A stretch of 39,635 nt of DNA from an uncultured Flavobacteriales bacterium (GCA_913057205.1 CAJXNO010000023.1:1-39635); one strand, 5' to 3'; shown: positions 14,979 through 24,407, counted from the stretch's first letter. Numbers and translations are program-made. Notes: generated from the letters alone by a model not told the origin.

Positions 14979-15602
14979 ATGGAACTCCCATCGAAACTGC
15001 TCGAAAAAACCGTTTCCTATTTTGAAAGCCTACCAGGGGTAGGAAGACGCACAGCCCTCCGCTATACCCTAGAGCTTTTGAAGATGTCGCCTGATGATGC
15101 CAAAGGCTTTGGACAGGCGATATGCAAAATGGTGGATGAACTCGGCTTTTGCGAGGTGTGCCACAACGTATCTGATGGACCCAAATGCCAGATCTGCAGC
15201 CACCCCAAGCGGGACCAGTCGACCATCTGCGTGGTTGAAGACCTACGCGATCTGCTAGCAATCGAGGGAACCGAACAATATTACGGCACCTATCATGTTC
15301 TTGGTGGAGTCATTTCACCCTTAGACGGCATATCGCCCAGCGATCTCCACATCGAGACCTTATTGGACCGTGCCAACATGGAGAGCACCAAGGAGATCAT
15401 CTTCGCCTTGCCTGCTACGATGGAAGGCGACACTACCAGTTTTTACCTCTACAAGCGCTTGCTCGATCATGAGATCAAGGTTACTTCCCTTGCCCGAGGT
15501 GTAGCCATCGGCAATGAGCTCCAGTACACCGATGAGCTGACCCTCGGACGTTCGTTGCAGGGACGCTTGCCCTACGAATCTTCTATGCGATCCAGCGGAT
15601 AG
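14979..15602 (+). CDS. recR: Recombination mediator RecR
   Basis: A 207-aa RecR, which with RecO helps load RecA onto SSB-coated gapped DNA. The N-terminal helix-hairpin-helix (SLPGVGRRTALRY) is followed by a C4 zinc finger (Cys58, 61, 70, 73) and a Toprim domain beginning ICVVEDLRDLLAIE. The C-terminal GNELQYTDELTLGRSLQGR is the standard Walker-B-like segment. Length is normal. Its stop overlaps the next gene's GTG by one base (TAGTG), which couples recR with the glycosyltransferase gene. Confidence 0.97.
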   Translation: MELPSKLLEKTVSYFESLPGVGRRTALRYTLELLKMSPDDAKGFGQAICKMVDELGFCEVCHNVSDGPKCQICSHPKRDQSTICVVEDLRDLLAIEGTEQYYGTYHVLGGVISPLDGISPSDLHIETLLDRANMESTKEIIFALPATMEGDTTSFYLYKRLLDHEIKVTSLARGVAIGNELQYTDELTLGRSLQGRLPYESSMRSSG

Positions 15603-17572
15603 TGAAGCTCAGTGTCATCATAGTCAACTACAACGTCCGCTACTACCTAGAGCAGGCGGTTGGTGCTGCGTTGAAGGCTATGAAGGGCTTGGAGGCAGAG
15701 CTGATCGTGGTAGATAACGCATCCACCGATGGTTCTGATCAGATGATGGCTGCACGCTTCCCCGAGGTGCAATACATCTACTCCAAGGAAAACACTGGTT
15801 TTTCACGGGGCAATAACATCGGTATGCGCGCTGCAAGGGGTGAATACCTGCTGCTCTTAAACCCTGACACCGTGGTTTCAGAAGATGCGTTTCTGCGCGC
15901 CGTAGAGCGCATGGACGCAGACCCTACGATCGGCGGACTCGGAGTTCACATGGTGGATGGAACAGGAAACTTCCTACCGGAAAGCAAGCGAGGTCTTCCT
16001 ACCCCACGTGCTGCGTTTTACAAGGTATTTGGACTTTCAAACCTCTTCCCGAGATCCCGTAAATACGGAAGTTACCACTTGAGTTACCTCAACAAAGAGG
16101 ATGAGCACGAAGTCGAGATCCTTTCGGGAGCTTTTATGATGATGCGCCGCGAAGCGCTGGACAAGGCAGGCTTGCTGGATGAGGACTTCTTCATGTACGG
16201 AGAAGACATCGACCTCTCCTATCGCTTGATCAAGGCAGGCTACAAGAACCTTTACTTTCCAGATACACGCATCATTCACTACAAAGGTGAAAGCACCAAG
16301 AAAGGGAGCGTAAACTATGTGTTCGTGTTCTACCGTGCGATGATCATCTTCGCTAAGAAGCACTTCGAAAAGGGACAGGCATCCTTGTTTGGCATCCTGA
16401 TCAACCTGGCCATCTACTTCCGGGCCTTCCTGGCCATCTTGAGGCGGATCTTCGGACGTGTTTGGCAGGCGTTGTTGGATGGTGTCATCGCGCTGATCGC
16501 GTTTTACCTATCCACGCAGTGGTACGCAGATTTTGCAGGGAAGAATTTTGAGCTGCCATTTGTTAGCGCCTCCATCGTCGGCTATTCGATCGTGATTGCA
16601 ATCGTCTTGATGTATGCCAATGTGTACGACAAAAACTACAAGCCTGCGCGGCTGATCAGGGGTTGGGGTATTGCGGTTCTAGTGTTGCTTGGCGTTTACG
16701 CCTTGCTTCCTGAATCTTATCGGTTTTCACGGGCTGTGGTCTTGATCGGCTCTGCGATCTCCTTACTCGGTGGGTTGACGTGGCGCGCACTGCTCCCTTC
16801 TTTAATCGGTACTATGCGCGATCGGGTTTTCACCCAAGGCGCTCAACGCATATTGGTAGTCGGCACCGAGGAAAGCTTGGGCAACGTCAAAAGCTTCCTG
16901 GCTGCCCATGAATTGGAACCTCAATTTGCCGCAGGGATCAGTTTAGCGGAGCACAAGGTCTATCCACTCGGATTCATCACCCACGCCGGTGCCTTGGAAC
17001 AAGCAATCGAAGAGTTTCAAATTGACGAAGTGATTTTTGATACTGCTGTGCTCAGCAATAAGCGACTCATATCCATGATGGAAGCCTGTAGCGCAAGAGA
17101 TGTTGACTTGAAGATGGCGACCGGCTCACCCATGTACCTCATCGGCGGCAGCGAGGTAATCGCGGAGAAAGAGGCGTTAAAGGTCGGCGACTTGAAACGA
17201 CTCAATGCACAATCCATACGCAGGTCAAAACGAACACTCGACCTATTGCTCTGGCCATTGATGTTGGTGGCTAGTCCATTGCTCATCTTACTTGCAGATG
17301 ACCGTAAGGGCTTTCTGAAGAACCTTTGGATGCTGTTGTTGGGTGAGCGCACCTTGGTTTCAACCGATCCACGTGGGCAACACCCCTTGCTTCCCAAGAT
17401 GAAGCAAGGCATCCTCCACCCTAATTTTAATGTGATCATGCCAGACGGATCGGATACGCAGGTGATCCAACAAAACCTCAAGTACCTGAAGCATTACACG
17501 CCATTGAATGACCTGAGCTTTACCCTACGCCATCTCCATGCGCTTGGAAGGCAAACGTCGGAGGCAAGCTAA
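15602..17572 (+). CDS. GT2 glycosyltransferase fused to a PHPT-like region lacking its core
   Basis: A 656-aa protein of two parts. Residues 1-250 are a family 2 GT-A glycosyltransferase of the rhamnosyltransferase-like group: DNASTDGS (38-45), NPDT (87-90) and FFMYGEDIDLSYRL (196-209). Residues 265-400 hold several transmembrane helices, and 413-540 a Rossmann-like domain starting RILVVGTEES. Both resemble the front half of polyprenyl-phosphate hexose-1-phosphate transferases. The tail starts like that family (RRSKRTLDLLLWPLMLVASPL) and ends like it, but the catalytic middle is missing. It likely adds a sugar at the inner membrane during surface polysaccharide assembly. The GTG start overlaps the recR stop. 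Confidence 0.83.
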   Translation: MKLSVIIVNYNVRYYLEQAVGAALKAMKGLEAELIVVDNASTDGSDQMMAARFPEVQYIYSKENTGFSRGNNIGMRAARGEYLLLLNPDTVVSEDAFLRAVERMDADPTIGGLGVHMVDGTGNFLPESKRGLPTPRAAFYKVFGLSNLFPRSRKYGSYHLSYLNKEDEHEVEILSGAFMMMRREALDKAGLLDEDFFMYGEDIDLSYRLIKAGYKNLYFPDTRIIHYKGESTKKGSVNYVFVFYRAMIIFAKKHFEKGQASLFGILINLAIYFRAFLAILRRIFGRVWQALLDGVIALIAFYLSTQWYADFAGKNFELPFVSASIVGYSIVIAIVLMYANVYDKNYKPARLIRGWGIAVLVLLGVYALLPESYRFSRAVVLIGSAISLLGGLTWRALLPSLIGTMRDRVFTQGAQRILVVGTEESLGNVKSFLAAHELEPQFAAGISLAEHKVYPLGFITHAGALEQAIEEFQIDEVIFDTAVLSNKRLISMMEACSARDVDLKMATGSPMYLIGGSEVIAEKEALKVGDLKRLNAQSIRRSKRTLDLLLWPLMLVASPLLILLADDRKGFLKNLWMLLLGERTLVSTDPRGQHPLLPKMKQGILHPNFNVIMPDGSDTQVIQQNLKYLKHYTPLNDLSFTLRHLHALGRQTSEAS

Positions 17573-17581
17573 ATCATCCTT

Positions 17582-17589
17582 AAATTCGT
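17582..17589 (+). promoter_or_regulatory. TAAATTCG box before the small lipoprotein
   Basis: TAAATTCG lies 7 nt before the ATG at 17597 (TAATCCC between). One base off the -7 consensus. No clear -33 element. Confidence 0.25.
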
Positions 17590-17596
17590 AATCCCC

Positions 17597-17824
17597 ATGA
17601 AGCTCTGCACTCCAAAATACCTACTCCTATTCGCTTGCAGCGTTATGTTGCTAAGCAGCTGTATGGTATTGGACGGCAGCTCCGGTTATCGCACGAAGAA
17701 TAAATGTTGCGGCATCATCAAGTGCGACATGCACCGTAGGAGTCAGAAAATGAAACATAAGCGCACGGTGAATGGACACAAGAGCCTTCAGAAGCGCGAG
17801 CAACGCATCAAGCGCGGATATTAA
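17597..17824 (+). CDS. Small basic lipoprotein, unknown function
   Basis: A 75-aa predicted lipoprotein. Residues 1-21 are a signal peptide with lipobox L-S-S-C at Cys22. The mature part is about 54 residues, strongly basic (many Lys, Arg and His), with a Cys-Cys-Gly and a further Cys. I do not recognise the family. It lies 24 nt after the glycosyltransferase gene and 5 nt from the convergent mltG stop. The clear signal and tight packing suggest a real gene. Confidence 0.65.
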   Translation: MKLCTPKYLLLFACSVMLLSSCMVLDGSSGYRTKNKCCGIIKCDMHRRSQKMKHKRTVNGHKSLQKREQRIKRGY

Positions 17825-17829
17825 TCCGT

Positions 17830-18867
17830 TTACTTATATATCTTACGTCTGTTCAACTCCCGTTGGTACCTACGGGCGTTGTTGATGTGGTCGCGGTAGC
17901 TCGATGCAAAGTTGTGGTAACCCAAAAAATCCTCTCGTGCGCACATGAACAGGTAGTTGTGCGAAGCCGGATTCAAAACCGCATCGATGGAACTCAGCTC
18001 TGGCAGTAAGATCGGCCCAGGAGGCAAACCGCTATTCTTATACGTATTGTAAGGCGATTGGATTTCCTTGTGCACATTGAGAACACGCTTTATGGTGAAA
18101 TCTCCGATGGCATGAATAAGGGTCGGGTCGCTCTCCAAGCGCATTCCGCGTCGCAAGCGGTTGAGGTAGAGTCCGGCTACAATTGGGCGCTCATCTGGAT
18201 GTGCTGCCTGTTCAGCTTGTACGATGGAAGCAAGAATGGAAACCTGTGACTGCGAAAGGTTCAAGGCTGCTGCTTTCGCTTTTCGTTCATCGGTCCAGAA
18301 GCGCTTGTATTCCCTCGCCATTCGGATCATGAATTCTTCGGCATCGGTTGCCCAGTAGAATTCATAGGTATTGGGCAAGAACATGGTCATGATGGTGAGG
18401 GGTTCAAATCCATACTTCGAGCAGAAGTCTTGGCTGTTCAGTAATCCATGAATGGATGCGCTATCTGCTTCGATGTAAGCAGCCACGTTCTGCGCGAGCT
18501 CCGCTTTCGTGCGTACTGAGCGAAGTACTAAGCGGACAGGTTCCTGCTCTCCGCTGCGCAGCAAATTGACCAGCTGATTGTTGTTCAAACCATCGGGAAT
18601 CACATACTTACCAGACTTCACCAAGCTCGGATAACTCTTCTTCTCTGCTACCCAATCAAAAGAAACGCTGTCTTCAATTACGCCCTGCTCCATCAACGCG
18701 GTTTTCACGTCCCCATACGTCCAATCTGATCCGATATAGAAATCAACACTCGACGCCTTCAACTGAACGTTCACCGAGAAGATGCGCTGATAGTATTGCC
18801 AGCCGAGGTACGCTCCGATCAGCAGTAAAAACAAGACCAGTCCGAGGATAAAGCGTTTGATGCTCAT
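17830..18867 (-). CDS. mltG: Endolytic peptidoglycan transglycosylase MltG
   Basis: A 345-aa YceG/MltG protein, an inner-membrane lytic transglycosylase that cuts nascent glycan strands. One transmembrane segment lies at about 7-26. The catalytic region reads LASIVQAEQ, then DPTLIHAIG and SPYNTYKNSGLPPGPI. The Glu in the IVQAE position, conserved in the family, is present. It is the third gene of a leftward operon: its ATG overlaps the GNAT stop by 4 nt (18864-18867, ATGA). Confidence 0.95.
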   Translation of the reverse strand: MSIKRFILGLVLFLLLIGAYLGWQYYQRIFSVNVQLKASSVDFYIGSDWTYGDVKTALMEQGVIEDSVSFDWVAEKKSYPSLVKSGKYVIPDGLNNNQLVNLLRSGEQEPVRLVLRSVRTKAELAQNVAAYIEADSASIHGLLNSQDFCSKYGFEPLTIMTMFLPNTYEFYWATDAEEFMIRMAREYKRFWTDERKAKAAALNLSQSQVSILASIVQAEQAAHPDERPIVAGLYLNRLRRGMRLESDPTLIHAIGDFTIKRVLNVHKEIQSPYNTYKNSGLPPGPILLPELSSIDAVLNPASHNYLFMCAREDFLGYHNFASSYRDHINNARRYQRELNRRKIYK

Positions 18868-19385
18868 CGGTCAAACAGTTTTTGATAGAAGAACTGGTCG
18901 ATGTACTGACTGCCATCCACCAGCCACTCTTTTCTAATTCCCGTTTGTTCAAAGCCAACCGACTCAAAGAGGTGCTGGCTAGAGGGATTGTTGCTCAACA
19001 CTTCGGCATACACACCATGCATCTCCAGATCATTCTTACAATAGTCAACCAAAAGCGCTAAAGCCTCTCTAGCCAATCCTCGTCCGCGAAAGTCAGGATC
19101 AACCAAGATGCCCACACCAACCCTTCTATTTTTCGGATCGAAGCCATAGAGGTCGATGCATCCAATGCGTTCTACCCCATCCAAGGACCGGATCATCAAG
19201 CGCAGTTGTCCGCTTTCATAGATATCATCGTTCTGTTGCACAAAATCTAAGATCTGCTCACGTGAATACGGGGCAAGGGTATCGCTCACCAACCAGTGGC
19301 TGGGATCGTTCTCCCATGCGGTAATGGTGTCAACGTCTTCCTCTGTAGGAAGGTCAAGTACGGTATCCTTTCCTGCTATCCTCAT
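18864..19385 (-). CDS. GNAT N-acetyltransferase, RimJ/RimL type
   Basis: A 173-aa acetyl-CoA-dependent acetyltransferase. Acetyl-CoA-binding motif A is DPDFRGRGLAREAL, followed by YAEVLSNNPSSQHLFESVGF, typical of the Acetyltransf_3 (RimJ/RimL, SpeG) group. The acceptor could be a protein N-terminus, an amine or a cell-wall precursor and cannot be told. It overlaps dapF upstream and mltG downstream by 4 nt each, so the three are one operon. That context weakly favours a role near cell-wall metabolism. Confidence 0.87.
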   Translation of the reverse strand: MRIAGKDTVLDLPTEEDVDTITAWENDPSHWLVSDTLAPYSREQILDFVQQNDDIYESGQLRLMIRSLDGVERIGCIDLYGFDPKNRRVGVGILVDPDFRGRGLAREALALLVDYCKNDLEMHGVYAEVLSNNPSSQHLFESVGFEQTGIRKEWLVDGSQYIDQFFYQKLFDR

Positions 19386-20155
19386 CCTAAGTACGTGCCA
19401 TCAAAAACGTGTTTGACGGGACCTGTCTTCCAAATATGATTGAATCCATGGCTTGTCCGCTCAAAGGATACCGTAAGGTCTCCGCCCACTGCTTTGAGGT
19501 GCACGGGAGAATCCATCTGTTCCCAATAAGCCATCGCTAAAGCGGCAGCGGTAACGCCTGTTCCACAAGCGAGCGTTTCATTCTCCACCCCTCGTTCATA
19601 GGTTCTAATGAAGACCTGATCTCCTTTGCGTTCTAGGAAGTTGACATTCACGCCATCCGCCCGAAACTCTTCGCGGTTTCTAATTCGGCGACCTTCATGG
19701 AATACATCGAGCTTTTCAATACCTGCTCTTCTCAGCAAGTAATGCGGTGATCCCGTATCGATGAGCAGACCTTCGTCATCTGGCTTCAGGATCTCCTCTA
19801 CATCATTCATGGCGAGTTTGATGCGTTCGGCAGAAAGCACCTCTGCGTGGTGTACGCCATCTACCGCCAAAAAGGTGGTTTGATCGCCGATCACTCCCAA
19901 GCGATGCGCAAATGCAACGAGGCATCGTCCGCCATTCCCACACATGGAAGACGGAGCACCATCTGCATTGAAGTAGACCATCTCAAAATCGTGGCGATCG
20001 TGCTTACGGAGCAGCATCAGGCCATCCGCGCCAATGCCAAAATGTCGATCACACAAGTGTGCGATCAAAGCTTGGTCATTGAGGTCAAAGGACGCTTCAC
20101 GATCATCGATGATCACAAAGTCGTTTCCGGCGCCGTGGTATTTAGAGAATTCCAT
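19382..20155 (-). CDS. dapF: Diaminopimelate epimerase DapF
   Basis: A 257-aa DapF that converts LL- to meso-diaminopimelate for lysine and peptidoglycan. The two catalytic cysteines are in the right motifs: Cys72 in MCGNGGRC and Cys197 in ACGTGVTAAA. The N-terminus FSKYHGAGNDFVIID is typical. I start at the ATG at 20155; three further upstream residues would need a TTG start. It is the first gene of the dapF-GNAT-mltG operon and is divergent from degP. Confidence 0.96.
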   Translation of the reverse strand: MEFSKYHGAGNDFVIIDDREASFDLNDQALIAHLCDRHFGIGADGLMLLRKHDRHDFEMVYFNADGAPSSMCGNGGRCLVAFAHRLGVIGDQTTFLAVDGVHHAEVLSAERIKLAMNDVEEILKPDDEGLLIDTGSPHYLLRRAGIEKLDVFHEGRRIRNREEFRADGVNVNFLERKGDQVFIRTYERGVENETLACGTGVTAAALAMAYWEQMDSPVHLKAVGGDLTVSFERTSHGFNHIWKTGPVKHVFDGTYLG

Positions 20156-20299
20156 GACATGCAATATTGAGAAGTTTCCGGCAATTGAACTTTATGCAAC
20201 TCCCATGAATCTGCACCTAACATTAATTAACAGCGGAGCCACAACGCTGGCGGGGTATTGGCAGTTATTTTGATGTACAACTCACAAACGTAAAAGACC

Positions 20300-21775
20300 A
20301 TGAAAAAAGCTATAGGATTCATCATTGCAGCAGCCTTCGGAGGCGGAATTGCATTCATCGGTCTGAAGGGCTACATCGATCAAGAGATTGCAGAACTTAA
20401 GACTGTTGAAGAGCTGCGTTCAGCGCACCGTACAGACAACAACGTTCAACAAGTGAACTATGCCCTACCCAGTGAGGCGGTAGACTTCAGGCAGGCAGCC
20501 GAAAAAACCGTGAATGCGGTGGTTCACGTAAAGACCACCTATGAACTCGACGGAGGTTACTACACCTTCGACCCAATCCGTCACTTCTTCTTTGGTGATG
20601 GCCTCTATCAAAAGCCGCCACGCATGGGTGCAGGCGCCGGATCAGGTGTCATCATGTCAGACGACGGCTATATCGTTACCAACAACCACGTGATTGATGG
20701 CGCAACGGGCATTGAGATTGTTACCAATGACAACCGTGCCTTCAAGGCGGAAGTCATCGGACAAGACCCCAGCACAGACCTGGCGCTATTGAAGGTAGAT
20801 GCACAAGACCTCCCAAAGATCGATCTGGGCAATTCTGACCAAGTGAGCATCGGTGAGTGGGTGCTGGCGGTTGGAAACCCATTTAATCTGAAGTCGACCG
20901 TTACAGCAGGTATCGTGAGCGCGAAAGGACGCGATATCAACATCTTAGCCAACGGTCCGAACGGCAACAGCGCCGTGGAGTCTTTCATCCAAACAGACGC
21001 TGCCGTTAATCCCGGAAACAGTGGTGGCGCCTTAGTGAATGCAAAAGGAGAACTGGTAGGCATCAACGCAGCGATCAAGTCAAACACAGGCTCTTACACC
21101 GGTTACTCATTTGCCATTCCCGTAAACATCGTATCTAAAGTGGTGGAAGACCTGCTTGAATACGGTGCTGTGCAGCGCGGCTATCTGGGTGTACGTATAT
21201 TGAATGTAGACCAAGCCTTAGCGGATCAAGAAGGCTTGAAAGTGCGAGAAGGCGTATTCGTAGCGAACACGATGGACATGGGTGCAGCTAAGGATGCGGG
21301 GATCCGAAAAGGAGACGTGCTGGTGAAGATCGCTGAGCGTCCGATCAAGAACATCACCGAGTTAACCGAGCAACTGAGTCGTTTTCGTCCGGGCGATAAC
21401 ATCCTGGTAACCGTTAACCGCAGTGGTGAGCAGATCGACATCCCCCTCACCTTGCGCAACCAGTTCGGAGATGCACAAGTAGCGGCCAAAGAAACCTTAG
21501 ACATGCATGAGAAGCTGAATGCCTTGTTTGAGGAAGTAGACCAGGAGACCAAAGAAAAGCTGGCGATCGATGCAGGCGTACAGGTGAAGGAATTGGGTCC
21601 AGGCAAGCTCAGAAATGCGGGCATATCCCCTTCCTTCATCATCACCAAAGTAGACCAAGAACCGGTCAAGAACAAGGAACACTTCTTTGAATTATTGAAT
21701 GAAAAAAGCGGTGGAATCTTGCTAGAAGGCGTTTATCCGAATGGGAAACGCGCGTACTACGGTTTCGGACTCTAG
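20300..21775 (+). CDS. DegP/HtrA-type periplasmic serine protease
   Basis: A 491-aa trypsin-like protease/chaperone for envelope quality control. A hydrophobic N-terminal segment (about 4-22) acts as signal or anchor. The catalytic triad is His130 (TNNH), Asp160 (STDLALLK) and Ser241 (GNSGG). Two PDZ domains follow, at about 285-375 and 400-490; the second is degenerate. A Phe/Tyr-rich insert before the His (YYTFDPIRHFFFGDG) is the LA-loop region. No cysteines are visible. The leader is 144 bp from dapF and holds no full-consensus -7 box. It ends 142 nt before rpoD. Confidence 0.94.
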   Translation: MKKAIGFIIAAAFGGGIAFIGLKGYIDQEIAELKTVEELRSAHRTDNNVQQVNYALPSEAVDFRQAAEKTVNAVVHVKTTYELDGGYYTFDPIRHFFFGDGLYQKPPRMGAGAGSGVIMSDDGYIVTNNHVIDGATGIEIVTNDNRAFKAEVIGQDPSTDLALLKVDAQDLPKIDLGNSDQVSIGEWVLAVGNPFNLKSTVTAGIVSAKGRDINILANGPNGNSAVESFIQTDAAVNPGNSGGALVNAKGELVGINAAIKSNTGSYTGYSFAIPVNIVSKVVEDLLEYGAVQRGYLGVRILNVDQALADQEGLKVREGVFVANTMDMGAAKDAGIRKGDVLVKIAERPIKNITELTEQLSRFRPGDNILVTVNRSGEQIDIPLTLRNQFGDAQVAAKETLDMHEKLNALFEEVDQETKEKLAIDAGVQVKELGPGKLRNAGISPSFIITKVDQEPVKNKEHFFELLNEKSGGILLEGVYPNGKRAYYGFGL

Positions 21776-21844
21776 TGCAACTTTTTCACTGAGCTCACGT
21801 TTAACAAGGTATTGGGGTTTGTATTAAGGCAATATGAAGGCATC

Positions 21845-21875
21845 TTGCCTGCAATCTTAAAAAAGCGTACCTTTG
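21845..21875 (+). promoter_or_regulatory. Consensus Bacteroidota promoter for rpoD
   Basis: TTG (21845-21847), 20 nt, TACCTTTG (21868-21875): both elements of the Bacteroidota housekeeping promoter (TTG at -33, TAnnTTTG at -7) at ideal spacing. It predicts a transcription start near 21880-21883 and a leader of roughly 35-40 nt. Confidence 0.8.
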
Positions 21876-21917
21876 CAGGCCCGTTAAACGTATAATCGAG
21901 GGGGAAGAAACAAGCAT

Positions 21918-22784
21918 ATGAGGCAATTAAAAATAACCAAGTCAATCACGAATCGAGACAGTCAGTCGCTCGATAAGTATTTGACCGAGATCAGCCGCGA
22001 GGAGATGATCACCGCGGAGCAAGAAGTAGAATTGGCAAAGCGTATCAAGAAGGGCGATCAACGTGCCCTTGAGAAGTTGGTTCGCGCCAACCTTCGTTTC
22101 GTGGTCTCTGTTTCTAAGCAGTACCAAAACCAAGGACTCACCCTTCCAGATTTGATCAACGAAGGAAACCTAGGTTTGATCAAGGCAGCACAGCGCTTTG
22201 ATGAAACGCGTGGTTTTAAGTTCATCTCTTATGCCGTATGGTGGATCCGTCAATCGATCCTCCAAGCTATTGCGGAGCAATCACGTATCGTTCGACTTCC
22301 ATTGAACCAAGTGGGTTCATTGAATAAGATCAACAAGGTATTCGCTCAATTGGAGCAAGAGTACGAGCGTCCACCCGTTGCAGACGAGCTGGCCTCTGCC
22401 CTAGAGATCCCAGAAGAAAAGGTGAAAGACACCATGAGCGTTTCAGGACGCCACGTGTCTGTTGACGCTCCATTGAAAGAAGATGAAGACTTCAGCTTGC
22501 TTGACTTGATTAGCAACAACGAGTCTCCAAGCGCCGACGGCGACCTTATGCGCGAGTCATTGCAACGCGAGATCGAGCGTTCATTGGAAACCTTGACCGA
22601 GCGCGAGCGCGATGTGATCCGTTTGTTCTTCGGTATTGGAATGAACCACGGGTTGACCTTGGAAGAGATCGGTGATAAATTCGATCTAACCCGAGAGCGT
22701 GTAAGACAGATCAAGGAGAAGGCCATCCGCCGACTCCGACAGAATTCTAGGAGCAGATTATTGAAGATGTACCTAGGAGAATAA
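21918..22784 (+). CDS. rpoD: Primary sigma factor RpoD/SigA
   Basis: A 288-aa group 1-like sigma-70. Region 1.2 is [20 protein letters not shown]; region 2 includes [20 protein letters not shown] and [13 protein letters not shown]; region 4 has the [31 protein letters not shown]. Region 1.1 is absent, as usual for the short primary sigma factors of Bacteroidota, which read the TTG/TAnnTTTG promoters seen in this window. The promoter is full consensus and a strong terminator follows, so the gene is transcribed alone. Confidence 0.95.
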   Translation: MRQLKITKSITNRDSQSLDKYLTEISREEMITAEQEVELAKRIKKGDQRALEKLVRANLRFVVSVSKQYQNQGLTLPDLINEGNLGLIKAAQRFDETRGFKFISYAVWWIRQSILQAIAEQSRIVRLPLNQVGSLNKINKVFAQLEQEYERPPVADELASALEIPEEKVKDTMSVSGRHVSVDAPLKEDEDFSLLDLISNNESPSADGDLMRESLQREIERSLETLTERERDVIRLFFGIGMNHGLTLEEIGDKFDLTRERVRQIKEKAIRRLRQNSRSRLLKMYLGE

Positions 22785-22792
22785 GCTTAGAC

Positions 22793-22819
22793 AAGGCCGT
22801 GGGATTCACGGCCTTTTTT
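22793..22819 (+). terminator. Rho-independent terminator of rpoD
   Basis: AAGGCCGTG, loop GGATT, CACGGCCTT plus four further T bases (six in all), 9 nt after the rpoD stop. Confidence 0.92.
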
Positions 22820-22860
22820 GTTTCCTCTATTTCACAATCACAAATCACAATCACTAAATC
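22820..22860 (+). repeat. A/C-rich near-tandem repeat leader of gap
   Basis: TCACAA-like units recur with 6-8 nt periods (TTCACAA TCACAAA TCACAAT CACTAAA) up to the gap ATG. No -7 box is visible, so the gap promoter is unknown. Confidence 0.35.
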
Positions 22861-24318
22861 ATGGAAAGCTCGGTAGCACAACACTATCAGCATCATTTTG
22901 ACAATTACGTTCAGAATGAGAAGGAGGCGGTTAGCCTTCAAAGCAGCATCGGTAACCTTCTGTTTGAAAAAGGCATTGAATTGGTGCTGTTTCGCAATCA
23001 ACTCTTGGATATCAGTATTTCTGAGATCCTCCAACTCCACGCCTACGCCAATGAAGTGGTGAAAAAGCCGATCCGCGTGCAAGACACCTCTGCCCTTGCG
23101 AAGGCAATGTTGGATATGGACCTCGCGCCATCTAAGCTCGACATCGGTCGATTGGCGTTTGAGTGGCAAACCGAGCAAAAGAACTACGCAGACATTGCAG
23201 CGTTCTTAGGTGATAAGTTAGCCGGCTTTAGCAGCGATGCCGACAAGCCGATGAATCCAAAAGACGTGGTGTTGTTTGGTTTTGGTCGAATTGGCCGCTT
23301 GGCAGCTCGTCTCCTCATCAAACAAGCAGGTCGTGGTCAGCAATTAAGGTTACGCGCGATCGTTGTTCGCAAGATTGATGCGGAACAATTGCGTAAGCGT
23401 GCACACCTGCTCCGCAATGACTCCGTGCACGGAACCTTCAAAGGTCACGTGGAAGAAGACTATGAGAACATGGAGTTGATTATCAACGGTCAGCGTGTCA
23501 AGTTCATCGCAGCAAACAACCCAGAAGACATCAATTATGAATCTTACGGCATTCATGATGCCTTGATTATTGATAACACCGGTGTATTCAAAGACAAGAC
23601 CGCGTTGAGTCGCCACCTCCAATCCAAAGGCGCTAGCAATGTTTTGCTTACAGCTCCTGGAAAAGAGATCCCGAACATCGTATATGGTGTAAACCAGAAA
23701 GACATCGATCTTGATAAGGATCACATCGTTTCTGCTGCTTCATGCACCACCAATGCGATCGTACCCGTATTGAAGGTGATCCATGACAACTTGGGTATTG
23801 AGAAAGGCCACATTGAAACCGTGCATGCCTACACCAACGATCAAAACCTTCTGGACAACATGCACAAGAAGTCGCGCCGTGGACGTTCTGCTGCGATCAA
23901 CATGGTGATCACGGAAACCGGTGCTGGTAAAGCCGTTACCAAGGTGATTCCAGATTTGAAGGACAAGTTGACGGCAAATGCTGTGCGTGTTCCTGTGCCA
24001 AACGGATCATTGGCGATTTTGAACCTAACCGTAAGCAGAGAGACCAGCGTTGAAGAGGTAGATGAATTCTTGCGCGATGCTGCATTGCGTGGCGACTTGG
24101 TGAACCAGATCAACTACAACATCAACGAAGAAGGTGTTTCTAGCGACATCGTTGGTAATCCATGTTGTTCGGTGTATGACAGCAACGCTACCTTGGTGCA
24201 TCCAGACAAGAAGAACATCGTGTTGTATGTGTGGTACGACAACGAATTCGGATACACCCGTCAGGTGATCCGACTAGCGAAGCACATTGCACAGGTTCGC
24301 CGCTTGATCTACTATTGA
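22861..24318 (+). CDS. gap: Long-form glyceraldehyde-3-phosphate dehydrogenase
   Basis: A 485-aa GAPDH, about 150 residues longer than the common enzyme. The NAD-binding motif GFGRIGR is at 140-146, the catalytic Cys295 is in SAASCTTNA, and the C-terminal WYDNEFGYTRQV is standard. The N-terminal 130 residues have no recognised fold; this long type is known in Bacteroidota and some Proteobacteria. Direction (glycolytic or gluconeogenic) and cofactor cannot be judged from sequence. It stands alone between two terminators. Confidence 0.94.
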   Translation: MESSVAQHYQHHFDNYVQNEKEAVSLQSSIGNLLFEKGIELVLFRNQLLDISISEILQLHAYANEVVKKPIRVQDTSALAKAMLDMDLAPSKLDIGRLAFEWQTEQKNYADIAAFLGDKLAGFSSDADKPMNPKDVVLFGFGRIGRLAARLLIKQAGRGQQLRLRAIVVRKIDAEQLRKRAHLLRNDSVHGTFKGHVEEDYENMELIINGQRVKFIAANNPEDINYESYGIHDALIIDNTGVFKDKTALSRHLQSKGASNVLLTAPGKEIPNIVYGVNQKDIDLDKDHIVSAASCTTNAIVPVLKVIHDNLGIEKGHIETVHAYTNDQNLLDNMHKKSRRGRSAAINMVITETGAGKAVTKVIPDLKDKLTANAVRVPVPNGSLAILNLTVSRETSVEEVDEFLRDAALRGDLVNQINYNINEEGVSSDIVGNPCCSVYDSNATLVHPDKKNIVLYVWYDNEFGYTRQVIRLAKHIAQVRRLIYY

Positions 24319-24340
24319 TAGCGTAAGCGATAAAGACTAA

Positions 24341-24378
24341 ACAGGGGCTGTTCATAAATGGACGGCCCTTGTTGTTTT
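24341..24378 (+). terminator. Rho-independent terminator of gap
   Basis: ACAGGGGCTGTTC pairs with GGACGGCCCTTGT through 13 positions (three G-T wobbles) with loop ATAAAT, followed by a TGTTTT tract. It lies 22 nt after the gap stop. Confidence 0.8.
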
Positions 24379-24403
24379 AAATGCCTAGGGATATCGAAAT
24401 TTG
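24372..24403 (+). promoter_or_regulatory. Putative promoter of the DivIC/FtsB gene
   Basis: TTG (24372-24374), 21 nt, GAAATTTG (24396-24403), then AAGC and ATG. The -33 TTG lies in the T-tract of the gap terminator. Another start-proximal box with a 4-nt gap. Confidence 0.4.
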
Positions 24404-24407
24404 AAGC

